Source: Anaerolineae bacterium (GTDB lineage: Bacteria; Chloroflexota; Anaerolineae; Promineifilales; Promineifilaceae). Taken from it: a stretch of DNA of 64,000 nucleotides. Under the pieces are notes generated by a model, which saw only the letters and a list, made by a program, of their open reading frames with translations, was not told where the DNA came from and searched no databases. Location: positions 62,001-126,000 of the forward strand of contig JADLAX010000034.1 in assembly GCA_020848035.1 (NCBI GenBank), written 5' to 3'. The position numbers were made by a program, and so were the translations under genes. Positions 32,810-41,931 of the stretch are shown here, one piece after another. The first letter of the stretch is position 1, and each line of letters starts with the position of its first letter.

Positions 32810-32846
32810 TAGGCGTTCCCTACCCGATCGGGTAGTTGGGGAATGA
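32810..32846. promoter_or_regulatory. Candidate operator upstream of rbcL
   Basis: GTAGGCGTTCCC runs into the perfect palindrome CTACCCGATCGGGTAG (32820-32835), then TTGGGGAATGAAC. On the minus strand this contains GTTCATTCCCCA, identical to 12 bases of the box at 2231, and GGTAGGGAA as at 2207. It lies 140-175 bp upstream of the rbcL start and beyond the end of the neighbouring response-regulator gene. CTACCCGAT also recurs at 35110. I infer a regulator-binding region. Confidence 0.45.
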
Positions 32847-32849
32847 ACA

Positions 32850-32903
32850 GGACGCGGATTTTTCTGTGGCTCCGCGTTCATCTGCGTTCATCAGCGTCCT
32901 ATT
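32850..32903. repeat. GGACGC...GCGTCC palindromic repeat
   Basis: AGGACGCGGATTTTTCTG against CATCTGCGTTCATCAGCGTCC. It lies just downstream of the response-regulator gene (minus) and upstream of the rbcL control region, where it may end the regulator transcript. Confidence 0.65.
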
Positions 32904-32918
32904 AATTTTGGAATGTGG

Positions 32919-33551
32919 TTAGGGAGACGGCCGTTCCAAGTACCAGCGGGTCGCTTCGGTGCGGTTGGAGACGTCGAGGGCCTGGTAGATTTTTTGCAGG
33001 TGGAATTTGACGGTGTTGACGCTGACGTGCAGCTGTTTGGCAATCTGGGCATTGCTTTTGCCCGCTGCCAGCAGTTCCAGCACTTCCAATTCGCGTTCAG
33101 AGAGCACGGTGGCTGGAGTGGGTGCCGGTGCCTGGTGCAGCCAGCGCCGGGCCGCCGCCGGGAAAACCAGCTGCCCGGCCATCACCTGGCGCACCGCCTG
33201 AACCGCCTGCTCCGGCGGGTCGGTTTTGAGCAGCAGGCCATCGGCCCCGGAACGCAGCACAGACTGCATCGTCTGGCCATCGGTGTAAGCGGTGAGGATA
33301 AGCACACGCGTCTGCGGGCAGATTTGCCGGATTTGCGCCAGGCAGCCCAGGCCATCCAGGTACTCCATCTGCAAATCGGTAATCACCACATCAGGATGAA
33401 AACGGCCGACCGCATCCAGCAGGCGTTCGCCGTCGCTGGCCGTGGCCAGCACGTGAATGTTCTCTTCGGCAGAAAAAAGACTGCGCAGCCCTTCCAGAAC
33501 AAGAGCGTGGTTATCGGCCAAAACAACGGAAATCGGGGCTGTGTTACTCAT
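32919..33551 (-). CDS. NarL/FixJ-family response regulator upstream of rbcL
   Basis: 210 residues. Receiver with phospho-acceptor Asp in VVITDLQMEYLDG and Lys in GLLLKTD; LuxR HTH from about residue 148 (LSERELEVLELLAAGKSNAQIAKQL, TVKFHLQKIYQAL). Its start overlaps the 3' end of the histidine kinase gene by 8 bp. The pair lies directly upstream of the carbon-fixation operon in the same direction, so control of rbcL is plausible but unproven. Confidence 0.92.
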   Translation of the reverse strand: MSNTAPISVVLADNHALVLEGLRSLFSAEENIHVLATASDGERLLDAVGRFHPDVVITDLQMEYLDGLGCLAQIRQICPQTRVLILTAYTDGQTMQSVLRSGADGLLLKTDPPEQAVQAVRQVMAGQLVFPAAARRWLHQAPAPTPATVLSERELEVLELLAAGKSNAQIAKQLHVSVNTVKFHLQKIYQALDVSNRTEATRWYLERPSP

Positions 33552-34290
33552 GGATGGGCACTTTTACCTCAATGCGGGTTCCTTGACCCGGTTGGCTGTT
33601 TAGCTCAAAGGTGCCGCCTATCAAATCGACCCGATCGCGCATGCCGCGCAGGCCGATGTGCTCCTCCCGCTCGGTTGCCTGCGGGCCGCGCAGGGGCGGC
33701 GGCTCGAACCCAATGCCGTCATCTTCGACCGTGAGGAAAATCTGGCCGGACGAGATATGCAGCGACACTTGCTGCCGCTGGGCTTTGGCGTGGCGGTAGG
33801 CATTGGAAAGCGCTTCCTGGCAAATGCGGTACAGGGTAATTTTGCTGGGCAGCGGCAGCCGGGGCACCGTCTGGCTGCCCGACACGCGGAAGTCAATAAC
33901 GACGCCGGTGGTTAGTTCGTGGTGCATAAAGAGGCCATGCAGCATCTCGACCAGGCTTTGGCTGGCAAAATCGGGCGGACGAAAGGTGCCCAAAAATTGG
34001 CGGATTTCGGCCAGGGAGGCTTCCAGCAGGCGCGACACGCGCTCAAAGGTAAGCTGGTAATCATCGTTGGGAATGGCTTCGCCGTGATTGAGGCGGGATT
34101 GCAGGCTGCCCATTTGGGCCTGAGCGGCAAAAAGCTGCTGCACGGGGCCATCGTGCAGGTCTAAAATGATGCGCTTGAGTTCTTCTTCGGTAACGGCCAG
34201 AATGCGACTGGCGGCCAGCTGCTCCTCTCCCGTACCACCTGTAACCTTCTCCATGTGGGGATGATAATCCTCTGGCCGTGCCTGTGTCAA
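33544..34290 (-). CDS. Soluble NarL-type sensor histidine kinase
   Basis: 248 residues with no membrane helix and only a short N-terminus, so it must sense a cytoplasmic signal or a partner protein. HisKA_3 helix with phospho-His in ILDLHDGPVQQLFA, N-box EALSNAYRHA, G1 DDGIGF, G2 HIGLRGMRDRV. The start is uncertain: TTG 34290 or ATG 34254, neither with a good Shine-Dalgarno sequence. Coupled to the response regulator downstream. No PAS or GAF domain, unlike the kinase at the left edge. Confidence 0.9.
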   Translation of the reverse strand: MTQARPEDYHPHMEKVTGGTGEEQLAASRILAVTEEELKRIILDLHDGPVQQLFAAQAQMGSLQSRLNHGEAIPNDDYQLTFERVSRLLEASLAEIRQFLGTFRPPDFASQSLVEMLHGLFMHHELTTGVVIDFRVSGSQTVPRLPLPSKITLYRICQEALSNAYRHAKAQRQQVSLHISSGQIFLTVEDDGIGFEPPPLRGPQATEREEHIGLRGMRDRVDLIGGTFELNSQPGQGTRIEVKVPIHE

Positions 34291-34320
34291 ATAATCCAGT
34301 GCTTCGGGAATGTTGTGAAG

Positions 34321-34381
34321 ATGAAACGTGAAACGTGAAGCGTGACCAGAGACATTTCACTCATCACGTTTCACGTTTCAT
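34321..34381. repeat. GAAACGTGAAACGTGA palindrome, copy 1
   Basis: Tandem 8-base units (ATGAAACGTGAAACGTGAAG) on one side, the reverse complement (CATCACGTTTCACGTTTCAT region) on the other, about 15 bases apart. Further copies at 46581 and 55117 and a half copy at 60563. Lies between the DoxX-like gene and the kinase gene. Confidence 0.8.
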
Positions 34382-34406
34382 GACACCCAACCTGCGATGT
34401 TGTTGC

Positions 34407-34940
34407 TTACATTTCCAGGAAGCGGCGGGTGGGTTGGGGGTGGGCAACGGCCGTTGCCAACTTCCCCGGTTCTGGCTCCAGATACCCGCCGCGCACGGTA
34501 CCGCCCAGCACCATACCCGCGGCCACCAGCACCAAATTTTTGATGATGTACTGCCCTTCCATGGTGAGCGCATGGGGAAACTGGGTCCAGACCGCTTCGG
34601 GCAGCACAAACAGCGGCAGCATGGTGCCCGGCATTTGCAGGAAGAGCAGCAGCAGGGTCAGCCTCATCGCCTTGCCAAAGATCAATCCCAGGCCAATGGC
34701 CATTTCCCAGACGGCCAGCACGGGGATGAACCAATCGGGGTTGACAAAGAAGGTGGTGTTGCGCACCAGCTCTTCGGCTGGGCTAAGGCCAGGCAGCAGC
34801 TTGAGCGCGCCAAACCAAAAGAAAACAATGCCCAGGCTCACGCGCATGAGCGGCAGGCCGTATTGGGCCATCAGTCGGGTGACCTGACGGTCGATTGTGT
34901 CGAATTGATTGTCGAAGCGGGTTTTCAGATTATTCATCAT
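34407..34940 (-). CDS. DoxX-like membrane protein
   Basis: 177 residues with four hydrophobic helices ([69 protein letters not shown]), the DoxX/DoxD layout. The ATG at 34940 lies nine bases after GGGAGG. Family members are linked to thiol or quinone redox chemistry, but function is usually unknown. It has no partner gene nearby: it is divergent from the SGNH gene. Confidence 0.8.
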   Translation of the reverse strand: MMNNLKTRFDNQFDTIDRQVTRLMAQYGLPLMRVSLGIVFFWFGALKLLPGLSPAEELVRNTTFFVNPDWFIPVLAVWEMAIGLGLIFGKAMRLTLLLLFLQMPGTMLPLFVLPEAVWTQFPHALTMEGQYIIKNLVLVAAGMVLGGTVRGGYLEPEPGKLATAVAHPQPTRRFLEM

Positions 34941-34998
34941 CACAGGGCACCTCCCGGGTTTTGCCACAGAGCTCACAACGAGCTAAGAGATTTAGTTG

Positions 34999-35033
34999 AG
35001 ATTGGGCCATTTCTTTAGAAAATGGCCCAATCT
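34999..35033. repeat. Perfect 14-bp hairpin in divergent gap
   Basis: AGATTGGGCCATTT pairs perfectly with AAATGGCCCAATCT around CTTTAGA, then TTTT on the plus strand. It looks like a terminator, yet the genes on either side diverge, so it might end a small antisense or leader RNA. Nothing else is seen here except a CTACCCGAT motif at 35110, shared with the rbcL upstream region. Confidence 0.7.
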
Positions 35034-35227
35034 TTTGCGTGTTATCGCTGTTCTGTGAAAATTGTAACAAACGAATGTCACATTTTTTACCGCAGAACGG
35101 GTGGTTATTGCCTACCCGATTGGATAGTTTGTGGGTAGGTCAAGCACTCAGAAGACGCGTTTTGCAGCCCTGGAGGGTGGCGGTGGGCTAAATTTTGCGG
35201 CAGGATGGCACAAAAAAGGTGGTGGAG

Positions 35228-35983
35228 ATGATGAAGCGAGGAAAATGGAAAACGGCCGTAACCCTCCTATTCGTTTTGGTTGTTCTGGCATCGCTTGGGC
35301 TCAATGGTTACCTGTTCTTGAAAGCAAAACAGTACTACGTAGAACTCAACGGCACCCGGCTTGATCCGTTGGGGCTGAGCGTTTACCCGTCGGCTGAAAT
35401 TGAAGCGGAAAGTGAAGGGATTACGGCCGTCTTCTTCGGTGATTCGCGGGCAGCCCAGTGGCCCAATCCTGAAGGGCTGGACGGCTATCGCTTCTTCAAC
35501 CGGGGCATTGGTTCACAAACGTCAGTGCAGGTGACGGCCCGTTTTCAGGCACATGTGGCACCACTACAGCCGGACATCATCATCTTGCAAATGTGCATCA
35601 ACGATTTGAAGACAATCCCGCTTTTTCCGCAAAATGAGTCGGCGATCATTCAAAACTGCCTGGCCAACATTGACCAGGTGCTGGCAGAGGCAGAGCAGTT
35701 GGGTGCCAAAGTCATTTTGACAACCGTTTTTCCGGTGGGAGAAGTGCCCTTGGAACGTAAGATCGTCTGGTCGCCAGCGATTGGGGAGGCAGTTAAGACA
35801 GTAAACGAACAAATCTACGCGAAAGCCAGTGACACCGTTTTCATCTTCGATGCCTATGAACTTTTGGTTGCTGATCGTGGTTTGCTTAACCGCGATTTTG
35901 CCTTCGACGAACTCCATCTGAACGACGCAGGGTACGAGCAACTTAATCAACAACTGATACAATTTCTGCGCATTTTACCTTGA
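35228..35983 (+). CDS. Membrane-anchored SGNH/GDSL hydrolase
   Basis: 251 residues. One N-terminal helix (AVTLLFVLVVLASLGLNGYLFL) anchors it, with the catalytic domain outside. SGNH blocks: nucleophile Ser in FFGDSRAAQW, Gly in NRGIGSQTS, Asn in MCINDLK, and Asp/His in DELHLNDAGY. Such esterases remove acyl groups from lipids, cell-wall sugars or glycans. The start (ATG 35228 or 35231) follows GGTGGTGG. The GH35 gene follows after 23 bp, so the two may act on the same acylated polysaccharide. Confidence 0.85.
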   Translation: MMKRGKWKTAVTLLFVLVVLASLGLNGYLFLKAKQYYVELNGTRLDPLGLSVYPSAEIEAESEGITAVFFGDSRAAQWPNPEGLDGYRFFNRGIGSQTSVQVTARFQAHVAPLQPDIIILQMCINDLKTIPLFPQNESAIIQNCLANIDQVLAEAEQLGAKVILTTVFPVGEVPLERKIVWSPAIGEAVKTVNEQIYAKASDTVFIFDAYELLVADRGLLNRDFAFDELHLNDAGYEQLNQQLIQFLRILP

Positions 35984-36006
35984 GATTTTTACGACGCAGG
36001 AGCATT

Positions 36007-37773
36007 ATGAACAGCTTTGGCATTAAAAACGGCCGTTTCCACCTCAACCACCACCCCTTCCGCATCCTTTCTGGGGCGATGCACTACTTTCGCATTCGGC
36101 CGGAGCAGTGGGCCGACCGGCTGCACAAGCTGCGCCTGATGGGGCTAAACACCGTGGAGACCTACGTCGCCTGGAATTTGCATGAGCCGCAGCCGGGCAA
36201 CTTCCGCTTTGACGGCGATCTGGACCTGGTGGCCTACATCGAGCAGGCGGCGGCGCTGGGGCTGCACGTCATCGTGCGGCCGGGGCCGTACATTTGCGCC
36301 GAGTGGGACCTGGGCGGCCTGCCCGCCTGGCTGCTGCGCGACCCGGCGATGAAACTGCGCTGCACCTACCCCGGCTACCTGGACGCCGTTGATCGCTTTT
36401 TCGCCAACCTGCTGCCCCGGCTGGCCCCGCTGCAAATCACAACCGGCGGGCCGATTATTGCCATGCAGATTGAGAATGAGTACGGCAGCTACGGCAATGA
36501 GCAGGCATATCTGCGCCATCTGGAAGTGGCACTGCGCAACAACGGCATTGACTGCCTGCTGTTCACCTCCGACGGGCACGGCGGCGAAGCGCTGCGCACG
36601 GGCACGCTGCCGCACATCTACAAGACGGTCAATTTTGGCTCCAATGCGGGCACGGCGTTTGCTCGATTGCACGCCCACCAGCCGGACGCGCCGCTGATGT
36701 GCATGGAGTTTTGGAACGGCTGGTTTGATCATTGGGGCGAAACACATCACACGCGGGATAATGAAGAGGTTACGGCCGTTCTCACCGAAATGCTGGCCGC
36801 CGATGCCTCGGTCAACTTTTATATGTTCCACGGCGGCACCAATTTTGGTTTTATGAACGGGGCGAATCATCAGCGAGACGGCCGTTACGAACCCACCCTC
36901 ACCAGCTACGACTACGACGCCCCGCTCAACGAAGCGGGCGACATCACCCCCAAATTCCTGGCCTACCGCGAGGCGATCAGCCAGTTTGCCCCCGTGCCGG
37001 ATGAACCGCTGCCACCGCCCAGCCGCAAAGCCGCCTACGGCGCGGTGGCCCTGACCGAAGCGGTCAGCCTGTGGGACGCCTTGCCGCAGCTCAGCCAACC
37101 CGTCCACCGCCCCACCCCGGAACCGATGGAGATGCTGGGACAAAATTTCGGCTTTATTTTGTACCGCACCCGGCTCGATGGCCCATTTGCGGCCACGCTC
37201 TCAATTGAAAAGGTGCACGACCGGGCGCATATCTTTGCCAACGGTGCGCTGCTGGGCCTTTTAGAGCGGGAAAATCCGGGGCAAAGTTTGCCGCTCGATG
37301 TGCCCGCCGACGGCCTGACGTTGGACATTTTGGTGGAGAACATGGGGCGGGTGAATTACGGCCCCAACCTGCACGACCGCAAGGGCATCACCGAGGCGGT
37401 GCTGCTGGATGAACAATTGCACTTTGGCTGGGAGATTTTCTGCCTGCCGCTGGACGATCTGGCGGGAGTGCCATTTTCCACCACCGCCCAGCCGGGTGCT
37501 CCGGCGTTTTATCGCGGCACGTTTATGGTGGAAGAGCCGCTGGACACGTTTGTGGTCCTGCCGGGCTGGGGCAAGGGGAACTGCTGGATCAACGGTTTCA
37601 ACCTGGGTCGCTATTGGCGGCGCGGCCCGCAGCAAACGCTGTACGTGCCTGCGCCACTGCTCAAAACCGGCCCAAACGAAATTGTGTTGTTTGAGGTGGA
37701 TGAGGTGGCGGAACGGCCGTCCATCCAGTTCGTCAACCAACCCATTTTGGACTCGGTAATCGGTGGACGGTAA
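36007..37773 (+). CDS. Glycoside hydrolase family 35 beta-galactosidase
   Basis: 588 residues, the usual size for short bacterial GH35 enzymes. ATG 36007 lies five bases after AGGAG. Start of the TIM barrel: FRILSGAMHYFRIRPEQW; catalytic acid/base Glu in IAMQIENEYGSYG; nucleophile Glu in MCMEFWNGWFDHWG; MFHGGTNFGFMNGA is also typical. Two jelly-roll domains follow (390-588; GWGKGNCWINGFNLGRYW). No signal peptide, so it is cytoplasmic and would act on imported galactosides. Confidence 0.95.
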   Translation: MNSFGIKNGRFHLNHHPFRILSGAMHYFRIRPEQWADRLHKLRLMGLNTVETYVAWNLHEPQPGNFRFDGDLDLVAYIEQAAALGLHVIVRPGPYICAEWDLGGLPAWLLRDPAMKLRCTYPGYLDAVDRFFANLLPRLAPLQITTGGPIIAMQIENEYGSYGNEQAYLRHLEVALRNNGIDCLLFTSDGHGGEALRTGTLPHIYKTVNFGSNAGTAFARLHAHQPDAPLMCMEFWNGWFDHWGETHHTRDNEEVTAVLTEMLAADASVNFYMFHGGTNFGFMNGANHQRDGRYEPTLTSYDYDAPLNEAGDITPKFLAYREAISQFAPVPDEPLPPPSRKAAYGAVALTEAVSLWDALPQLSQPVHRPTPEPMEMLGQNFGFILYRTRLDGPFAATLSIEKVHDRAHIFANGALLGLLERENPGQSLPLDVPADGLTLDILVENMGRVNYGPNLHDRKGITEAVLLDEQLHFGWEIFCLPLDDLAGVPFSTTAQPGAPAFYRGTFMVEEPLDTFVVLPGWGKGNCWINGFNLGRYWRRGPQQTLYVPAPLLKTGPNEIVLFEVDEVAERPSIQFVNQPILDSVIGGR

Positions 37774-37779
37774 AACCGA

Positions 37780-38109
37780 TTACGGCTCACCGGCCAAAGC
37801 CGGGTCACACTGCCGCAAATAGTCCCAGGTGTAAATGCCGGTGAAATGGCCGTCGCTCCACATGAACTGCAGGGCATAGGCACCCACGGCGTCCAGCTTT
37901 TCGACGGTGACGCCGGTGTCGGGCGCGTCGCGCACCAGGGCGGGGTCGGCGGGGCCGCCCATGTTGGCGTGGCCGCCTTTGCACTCGACGCAGGGGCAGG
38001 CGGCGCGCAGGCCGGCAAAGGGGTAACGGCTGATACGGCCGTCTTCCCAGGTGATGGTTAAGATTCGTTCCGATTTATCGGCTTTGACGCCGGTTGGTTT
38101 TACTGCCAT
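37780..38109 (-). CDS. DUF971 family protein
   Basis: 109 residues. The fold seen in the N-terminus of gamma-butyrobetaine hydroxylase: ILTITWEDGRISRYPFAGLRAACPCVEC, then FMWSDGHFTGIYTWDYLRQ. The Cys-x-Cys-x-x-Cys group could bind metal. Members often neighbour Fe-S cluster or Mrp genes, not so here. Its end is seven bases from the convergent GH35 stop. Confidence 0.85.
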   Translation of the reverse strand: MAVKPTGVKADKSERILTITWEDGRISRYPFAGLRAACPCVECKGGHANMGGPADPALVRDAPDTGVTVEKLDAVGAYALQFMWSDGHFTGIYTWDYLRQCDPALAGEP

Positions 38110-38126
38110 GAGGCTCCTTCATCAGA

Positions 38127-38181
38127 TTTCCCCGGAAACTGCCTGGGAGTAAATTGCTCTGTTGAACAGTTTCCGGGGAAA
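38127..38181. repeat. TTTCCCCGGAAACT hairpin repeat, copy 2
   Basis: TTTCCCCGGAAACT (38127-38140) and AGTTTCCGGGGAAA (38168-38181) around a 27-base middle. Between the GNAT-nitrilase and DUF971 genes. Confidence 0.8.
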
Positions 38182-38184
38182 TAT

Positions 38185-39753
38185 TTACTCCACGACCACA
38201 ATTTTGATGGGAATTTTAGGCTTTAGTTCATAAAGATCAAGGCGGCGGTCGCGCAACGGCCGTACGCTGCCCAGGTCGCGCATTTGGGCCAGGGTGGTCA
38301 GGTCGAGGTCGGCGATGACGGCCGTTTCCACATTCGGATCAGCCAGTCCAGCGGTGGCTTCGGGCGGGAAGGCAAAGTCGCTGGGGGTAAAAACGGCCGA
38401 TTGGCTGTAGTTGAGCAAGTACCACGGCGTGGTGGGCAGGTTGCCTGCGTTGCCTGCCAGCACCACGTAGATAAAATTCTCCACCGCCCGCGCCTGGCTG
38501 CTGAAGCGCACCCGGTAATACGCCTTGCGCTCGTCGGTGCTGAACGGCACAAAAATGACCTCGGCCCCGGCCAGGGTGAGCAGGCGGGCCAGCTCAGGAA
38601 ACTCGATGTCGTAGCACACCTGGATGGCGATGCGGCCCAGCGGTGTCTCAAAGATTTTCAGCGATTCGCCCGGCTGAATGTCCCAAAAGTCTCGTTCGTA
38701 GGGAGTGACGTGCAGTTTGTCCTGGGTGTACACGTTGCCCGACGGACTAAACAGATGGGCCACGTTAAACAGCTTGCCGTCGCGCTCGGTGGGGATGGTG
38801 CCGCCGATGATGTAGATGCCGTACTGGGTGGCCAGGCGCTTAAACAGCTCCACGTACTGCCCGTGAAAGTTGGCCAGCTGGTGCGCGGCCGTTTTGGGGT
38901 CTAAATCGGTGGACATCAGGGTAAAGAGCTGCACGGTGAACAGCTCCGGCATGAGCAAAAAGTGGCAGTGGTACGTCTCGGCCGACATGGCAAAGAAGGT
39001 GACCTGCTGCTCAAACTCGGCCCAGCTTTGGATGGGGCGCATGAGATATTGGGCAGCACAGACGCGAATGGTGCGCACCGGACGCTTAAGCGGCGCGGCG
39101 GCAATGCTGCGCCGGGCTGGCTTGTAGTCGGGATTGGGCATCTCCAGCCAGGTGGAGAAGTTGAGGCTCTTTTCGTCGTCCAGAAAGTCCATCAGGACGC
39201 GCCTGACGGTGTACCCGGCGTTGAGGTGGGCGCTGAGGGCCGAGTCCCACATCTCGCCCGCGACCACCTGGGCCACGTAGGCTTCGGCCGTCATTTTGCC
39301 GCTGACGCGGTGATAATCGGGCAAACGGCCGTAGGCCACCACCCGCCGCAAATTGTACTTACGCACCAGCTGCCGCCGCTTCTGGTACAGCCGCTTAGAC
39401 ACACCGCGCCGCCGGTAATCCGGGTGCACGGCGATGTCGGCACCGTAAAGCGTGTCGCCGCTGTAGGTGTGGGTGGTAAAGCTGCCCGCCCCGGTGATCT
39501 CTTCGTAGTTGTACCGCTCCTCATCATCCTCCAGCTGCACGATGATGGCCGTGGTGTAGCCAACCACCTGGCCATCCACTTCGGCCAGGAACTGCCCTTC
39601 AGGAAAGGCGTTAAACTGGAGGCGGTAGGCGCGACGGCCGTACAGCTCATCGTCCTCGTACACTTCCCCATAAACCGCCTTGTGGCAGGCCACAATCTGG
39701 GGAATGTCTTCTTCTTGCCATTGTCTTACTATGATTCTGTTTTTGGATTTCAT
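38185..39753 (-). CDS. GNAT acetyltransferase fused to nitrilase-family hydrolase
   Basis: 522 residues in two domains. Residues 8-190 are a GNAT domain with the acetyl-CoA loop ADIAVHPDYRRRGVSKRLYQ. Residues 225-515 are a carbon-nitrogen hydrolase with the Glu-Lys-Cys triad in LMPELFTVQLF, TQDKLHVTPYERDF and IQVCYDIEFPELA. This fusion is known in several bacterial phyla; its substrate is unknown, and an acylated polyamine or amide is often guessed. No signal peptide. Alone on its transcript, between repeats. Confidence 0.93.
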   Translation of the reverse strand: MKSKNRIIVRQWQEEDIPQIVACHKAVYGEVYEDDELYGRRAYRLQFNAFPEGQFLAEVDGQVVGYTTAIIVQLEDDEERYNYEEITGAGSFTTHTYSGDTLYGADIAVHPDYRRRGVSKRLYQKRRQLVRKYNLRRVVAYGRLPDYHRVSGKMTAEAYVAQVVAGEMWDSALSAHLNAGYTVRRVLMDFLDDEKSLNFSTWLEMPNPDYKPARRSIAAAPLKRPVRTIRVCAAQYLMRPIQSWAEFEQQVTFFAMSAETYHCHFLLMPELFTVQLFTLMSTDLDPKTAAHQLANFHGQYVELFKRLATQYGIYIIGGTIPTERDGKLFNVAHLFSPSGNVYTQDKLHVTPYERDFWDIQPGESLKIFETPLGRIAIQVCYDIEFPELARLLTLAGAEVIFVPFSTDERKAYYRVRFSSQARAVENFIYVVLAGNAGNLPTTPWYLLNYSQSAVFTPSDFAFPPEATAGLADPNVETAVIADLDLTTLAQMRDLGSVRPLRDRRLDLYELKPKIPIKIVVVE

Positions 39754-39822
39754 GCCTCTGTTTTACCACGCTTTAGCGACGTGTAAATGTAACAGAGTAG
39801 ATGGCCGTTTTTCCAAAACAGA

Positions 39823-39858
39823 AAACTGTCATTCCCGAACCAGCGAGAATGACAGTTT
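39823..39858. repeat. Hairpin repeat, possible terminator
   Basis: Perfect 12-bp arms AAACTGTCATTC and GAATGACAGTTT around a 12-base loop; on the minus strand followed by TCTGTTTT. Lies after the stop of the 615-residue gene and may end its transcript. The sequence is of the common GTCATTCCCG...GAATGAC dispersed class. Confidence 0.7.
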
Positions 39859-39894
39859 GATAGTGAAGATACTTATCCGGGCAGACTCATTATT

Positions 39895-41742
39895 TCATCT
39901 GTCTCGATTAACAAGATGGCGCACCATGCGCCGGGTATCGCGGCGGCGTAAGGCCAAAACGGACAAGGCAATGGCGGCCACTACCACGCTCACGCCTAGA
40001 AATGTACCTACGTTGAACACAATGGTGTACCACACATCCTGTCGCCACCAGACTTTGTTAAACTCGGCCAGATCGTACCAAAATGAAGGTAAGGCCAGCA
40101 AAGTAACGATGAAGGAAACGGCCGCTAATCCCAAAGAAAGTACCGTCGCTTTGTCGTTGCTCTTTTCCGACAAATCGGCAATGTACAGCTCATCTACATG
40201 GTCCGCCACGCTATTGATGCTTTCGATGTTGCGCTCCACGTGCTCCAAAATGCGCGGCACATCCAGTAAGCTGAACAGCCGCTCTGCCTTTTGCACGGCG
40301 TACTCGGCACGGCTCCAAAATGGGGGATGGCTGATGCTTTGCGCCAGCGCTGCCATCCGCCTCAGGTGGGCCGCACGGGCCATCTGCTCTTTAAGTTCAC
40401 CCTCAATTACGATATCGCCGTTGAACATGTCGGCGCGAATTCCCTCGATGGTGTTGGCAATTTGGGCCAGCAGGCGGTAAGAATCGCTCTCGATGAGCTG
40501 CACCAGCACGCGCACTTCCAGGATAAATTCAATCATGCGCTCGATGGCTTCCCAGTAGCGGGCATACTGTACTTGCAGCGTGGCGCTGGGCACGGTGGAA
40601 ACAGCCATCTCGTGATTGCGCCACTTGTTAGAGGGCATGATAAGCGCCGTGCGCGCGGTGAATAGGCACAGCTCATCGCTCCAGGAGGCGAGATTGGTGG
40701 TTTGGTCTTCAAACAGGGCATCAGCGTGGCTCCAGCGGGGGGAAGGGAAATAACCGTTCGCATCCAGCTCTTCTTCTGGCTTACCCGGGTCACGCAGGAC
40801 AGTACCTTCTAGCAAGCTCACAATGGCGTTGCGCAGCCGGTTGGATTGGCGCATTTTGTGCAGCGAGACGGGCACTTTCACGCCAACATTGGCTTTTCGG
40901 CTTTGGGTTTGGTTGATAACGCCTGGCTCTGCCAGCAGCTCGTCAAAATGGTAGATGATGTAGGAATCATGCAGCGGCAAGGAGCGTTTGGAAGAACACG
41001 GCCGTAATTCAATTTGCCCATCTTTGTGGGGGATGGTGAAACGGCCGTCTTCCACAAAAAAGTTTATCGCTTCTACCGCCAATTTCCACTGCACCGGATA
41101 GTACAGCGTCTCGCTCTCTTGCGGATTTTCTACGTCTGCGCCCAGCCATTCCAGCAGCTCTTTCACCGACCGTTCTGTTGCTGCCAGCTTCTCAGGCTCT
41201 GTTTCATACCGTTCCCGATTGTATTTCAGCCAGCGCACCGCGCTTGGCACATCCAGCGGCTCTTGCAGTTTGATTGCATCCTTGGCCAAATCAATAATCG
41301 AGCGGGGCGACTGCTGGTATTTGTAAACAAGCCGAATCACAAAAAAACCGCTCATCGTGGGACGAATCGAAATCTCCCACCGATCCCAGGCACGCTTAAA
41401 CAGGGTCTTAAACTGGAAATTACTCTCCAGCCCTGGCGAAAATCGCACCATGCCCTTGTCCAAACTGTACGTGGGGGAAGCGTGCCGCTCTAGCAGCAGC
41501 GAACGAAAAACACCAGTGGCAAAGCCAACATCCTCCACCAACATGTCTGAGCCATTCAACGGATTAAAACGGGCAGGTTGAGGCAGGCTTTTGGGCCACT
41601 CCTGCCGCAAAGCATCGGCAAAATCCTGGGAGCCACGAACCGTTTCAAAGCGCTTTTGTGCCGCTTTACCGTCCACAAAGCGCTTCATGTTCAGCACCAG
41701 CACCACGCTGGTGTATCCTTTGGCGGCGATACGATGGGGCAT
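39895..41742 (-). CDS. Uncharacterised protein with C-terminal two-helix membrane anchor
   Basis: 615 residues that I do not recognise. Residues 1-490 look soluble and mixed alpha/beta (VVLVLNMKRFVDGKAA near the start; WDRWEISIRPTMSGFFVIRLVYKYQ). A helical region (430-530; RILEHVERNIESINSVADHVDELY) precedes two membrane helices (VLSLGLAAVSFIVTLLALPSFW; IVFNVGTFLGVSVVVAAIALSVLAL) and a basic tail. The helix-plus-two-TM ending recalls CorA-like topology, but the GMN motif is absent. It stands alone between GNAT-nitrilase and valS. Confidence 0.75.
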   Translation of the reverse strand: MPHRIAAKGYTSVVLVLNMKRFVDGKAAQKRFETVRGSQDFADALRQEWPKSLPQPARFNPLNGSDMLVEDVGFATGVFRSLLLERHASPTYSLDKGMVRFSPGLESNFQFKTLFKRAWDRWEISIRPTMSGFFVIRLVYKYQQSPRSIIDLAKDAIKLQEPLDVPSAVRWLKYNRERYETEPEKLAATERSVKELLEWLGADVENPQESETLYYPVQWKLAVEAINFFVEDGRFTIPHKDGQIELRPCSSKRSLPLHDSYIIYHFDELLAEPGVINQTQSRKANVGVKVPVSLHKMRQSNRLRNAIVSLLEGTVLRDPGKPEEELDANGYFPSPRWSHADALFEDQTTNLASWSDELCLFTARTALIMPSNKWRNHEMAVSTVPSATLQVQYARYWEAIERMIEFILEVRVLVQLIESDSYRLLAQIANTIEGIRADMFNGDIVIEGELKEQMARAAHLRRMAALAQSISHPPFWSRAEYAVQKAERLFSLLDVPRILEHVERNIESINSVADHVDELYIADLSEKSNDKATVLSLGLAAVSFIVTLLALPSFWYDLAEFNKVWWRQDVWYTIVFNVGTFLGVSVVVAAIALSVLALRRRDTRRMVRHLVNRDR

Positions 41743-41861
41743 ATGTGATACTCCTTTGGCTAGTTCAACCCTGGAGTATACATTTTAGGACTACACGACA
41801 CAAACTAGCTGACAGCTATCAAACAATGGAGCAATCTAAAGTGACGATCATGATGAAAAAA

Positions 41862-41917
41862 GGAACGCAGATTCCCCTGATATTCCTGATCAGGGGAATC
41901 AGGTAAACCTGCGTCCC
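41862..41917. repeat. Intergenic palindrome
   Basis: Outer GGAACGCAG with CTGCGTCCC and inner GATTCCCCTGAT with ATCAGGGGAATC. It lies just beyond the valS stop codon in the minus-strand sense and could serve as its transcript end. Confidence 0.65.
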
Positions 41918-41931
41918 ATTCATAGCCATGT

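Noticed and set aside
39823..39858. Firm terminator call
   Set aside because: The stem is perfect, but the T run is broken (TCTGTTTT) and the sequence resembles a common dispersed repeat, so it is listed as a repeat with possible terminator action.
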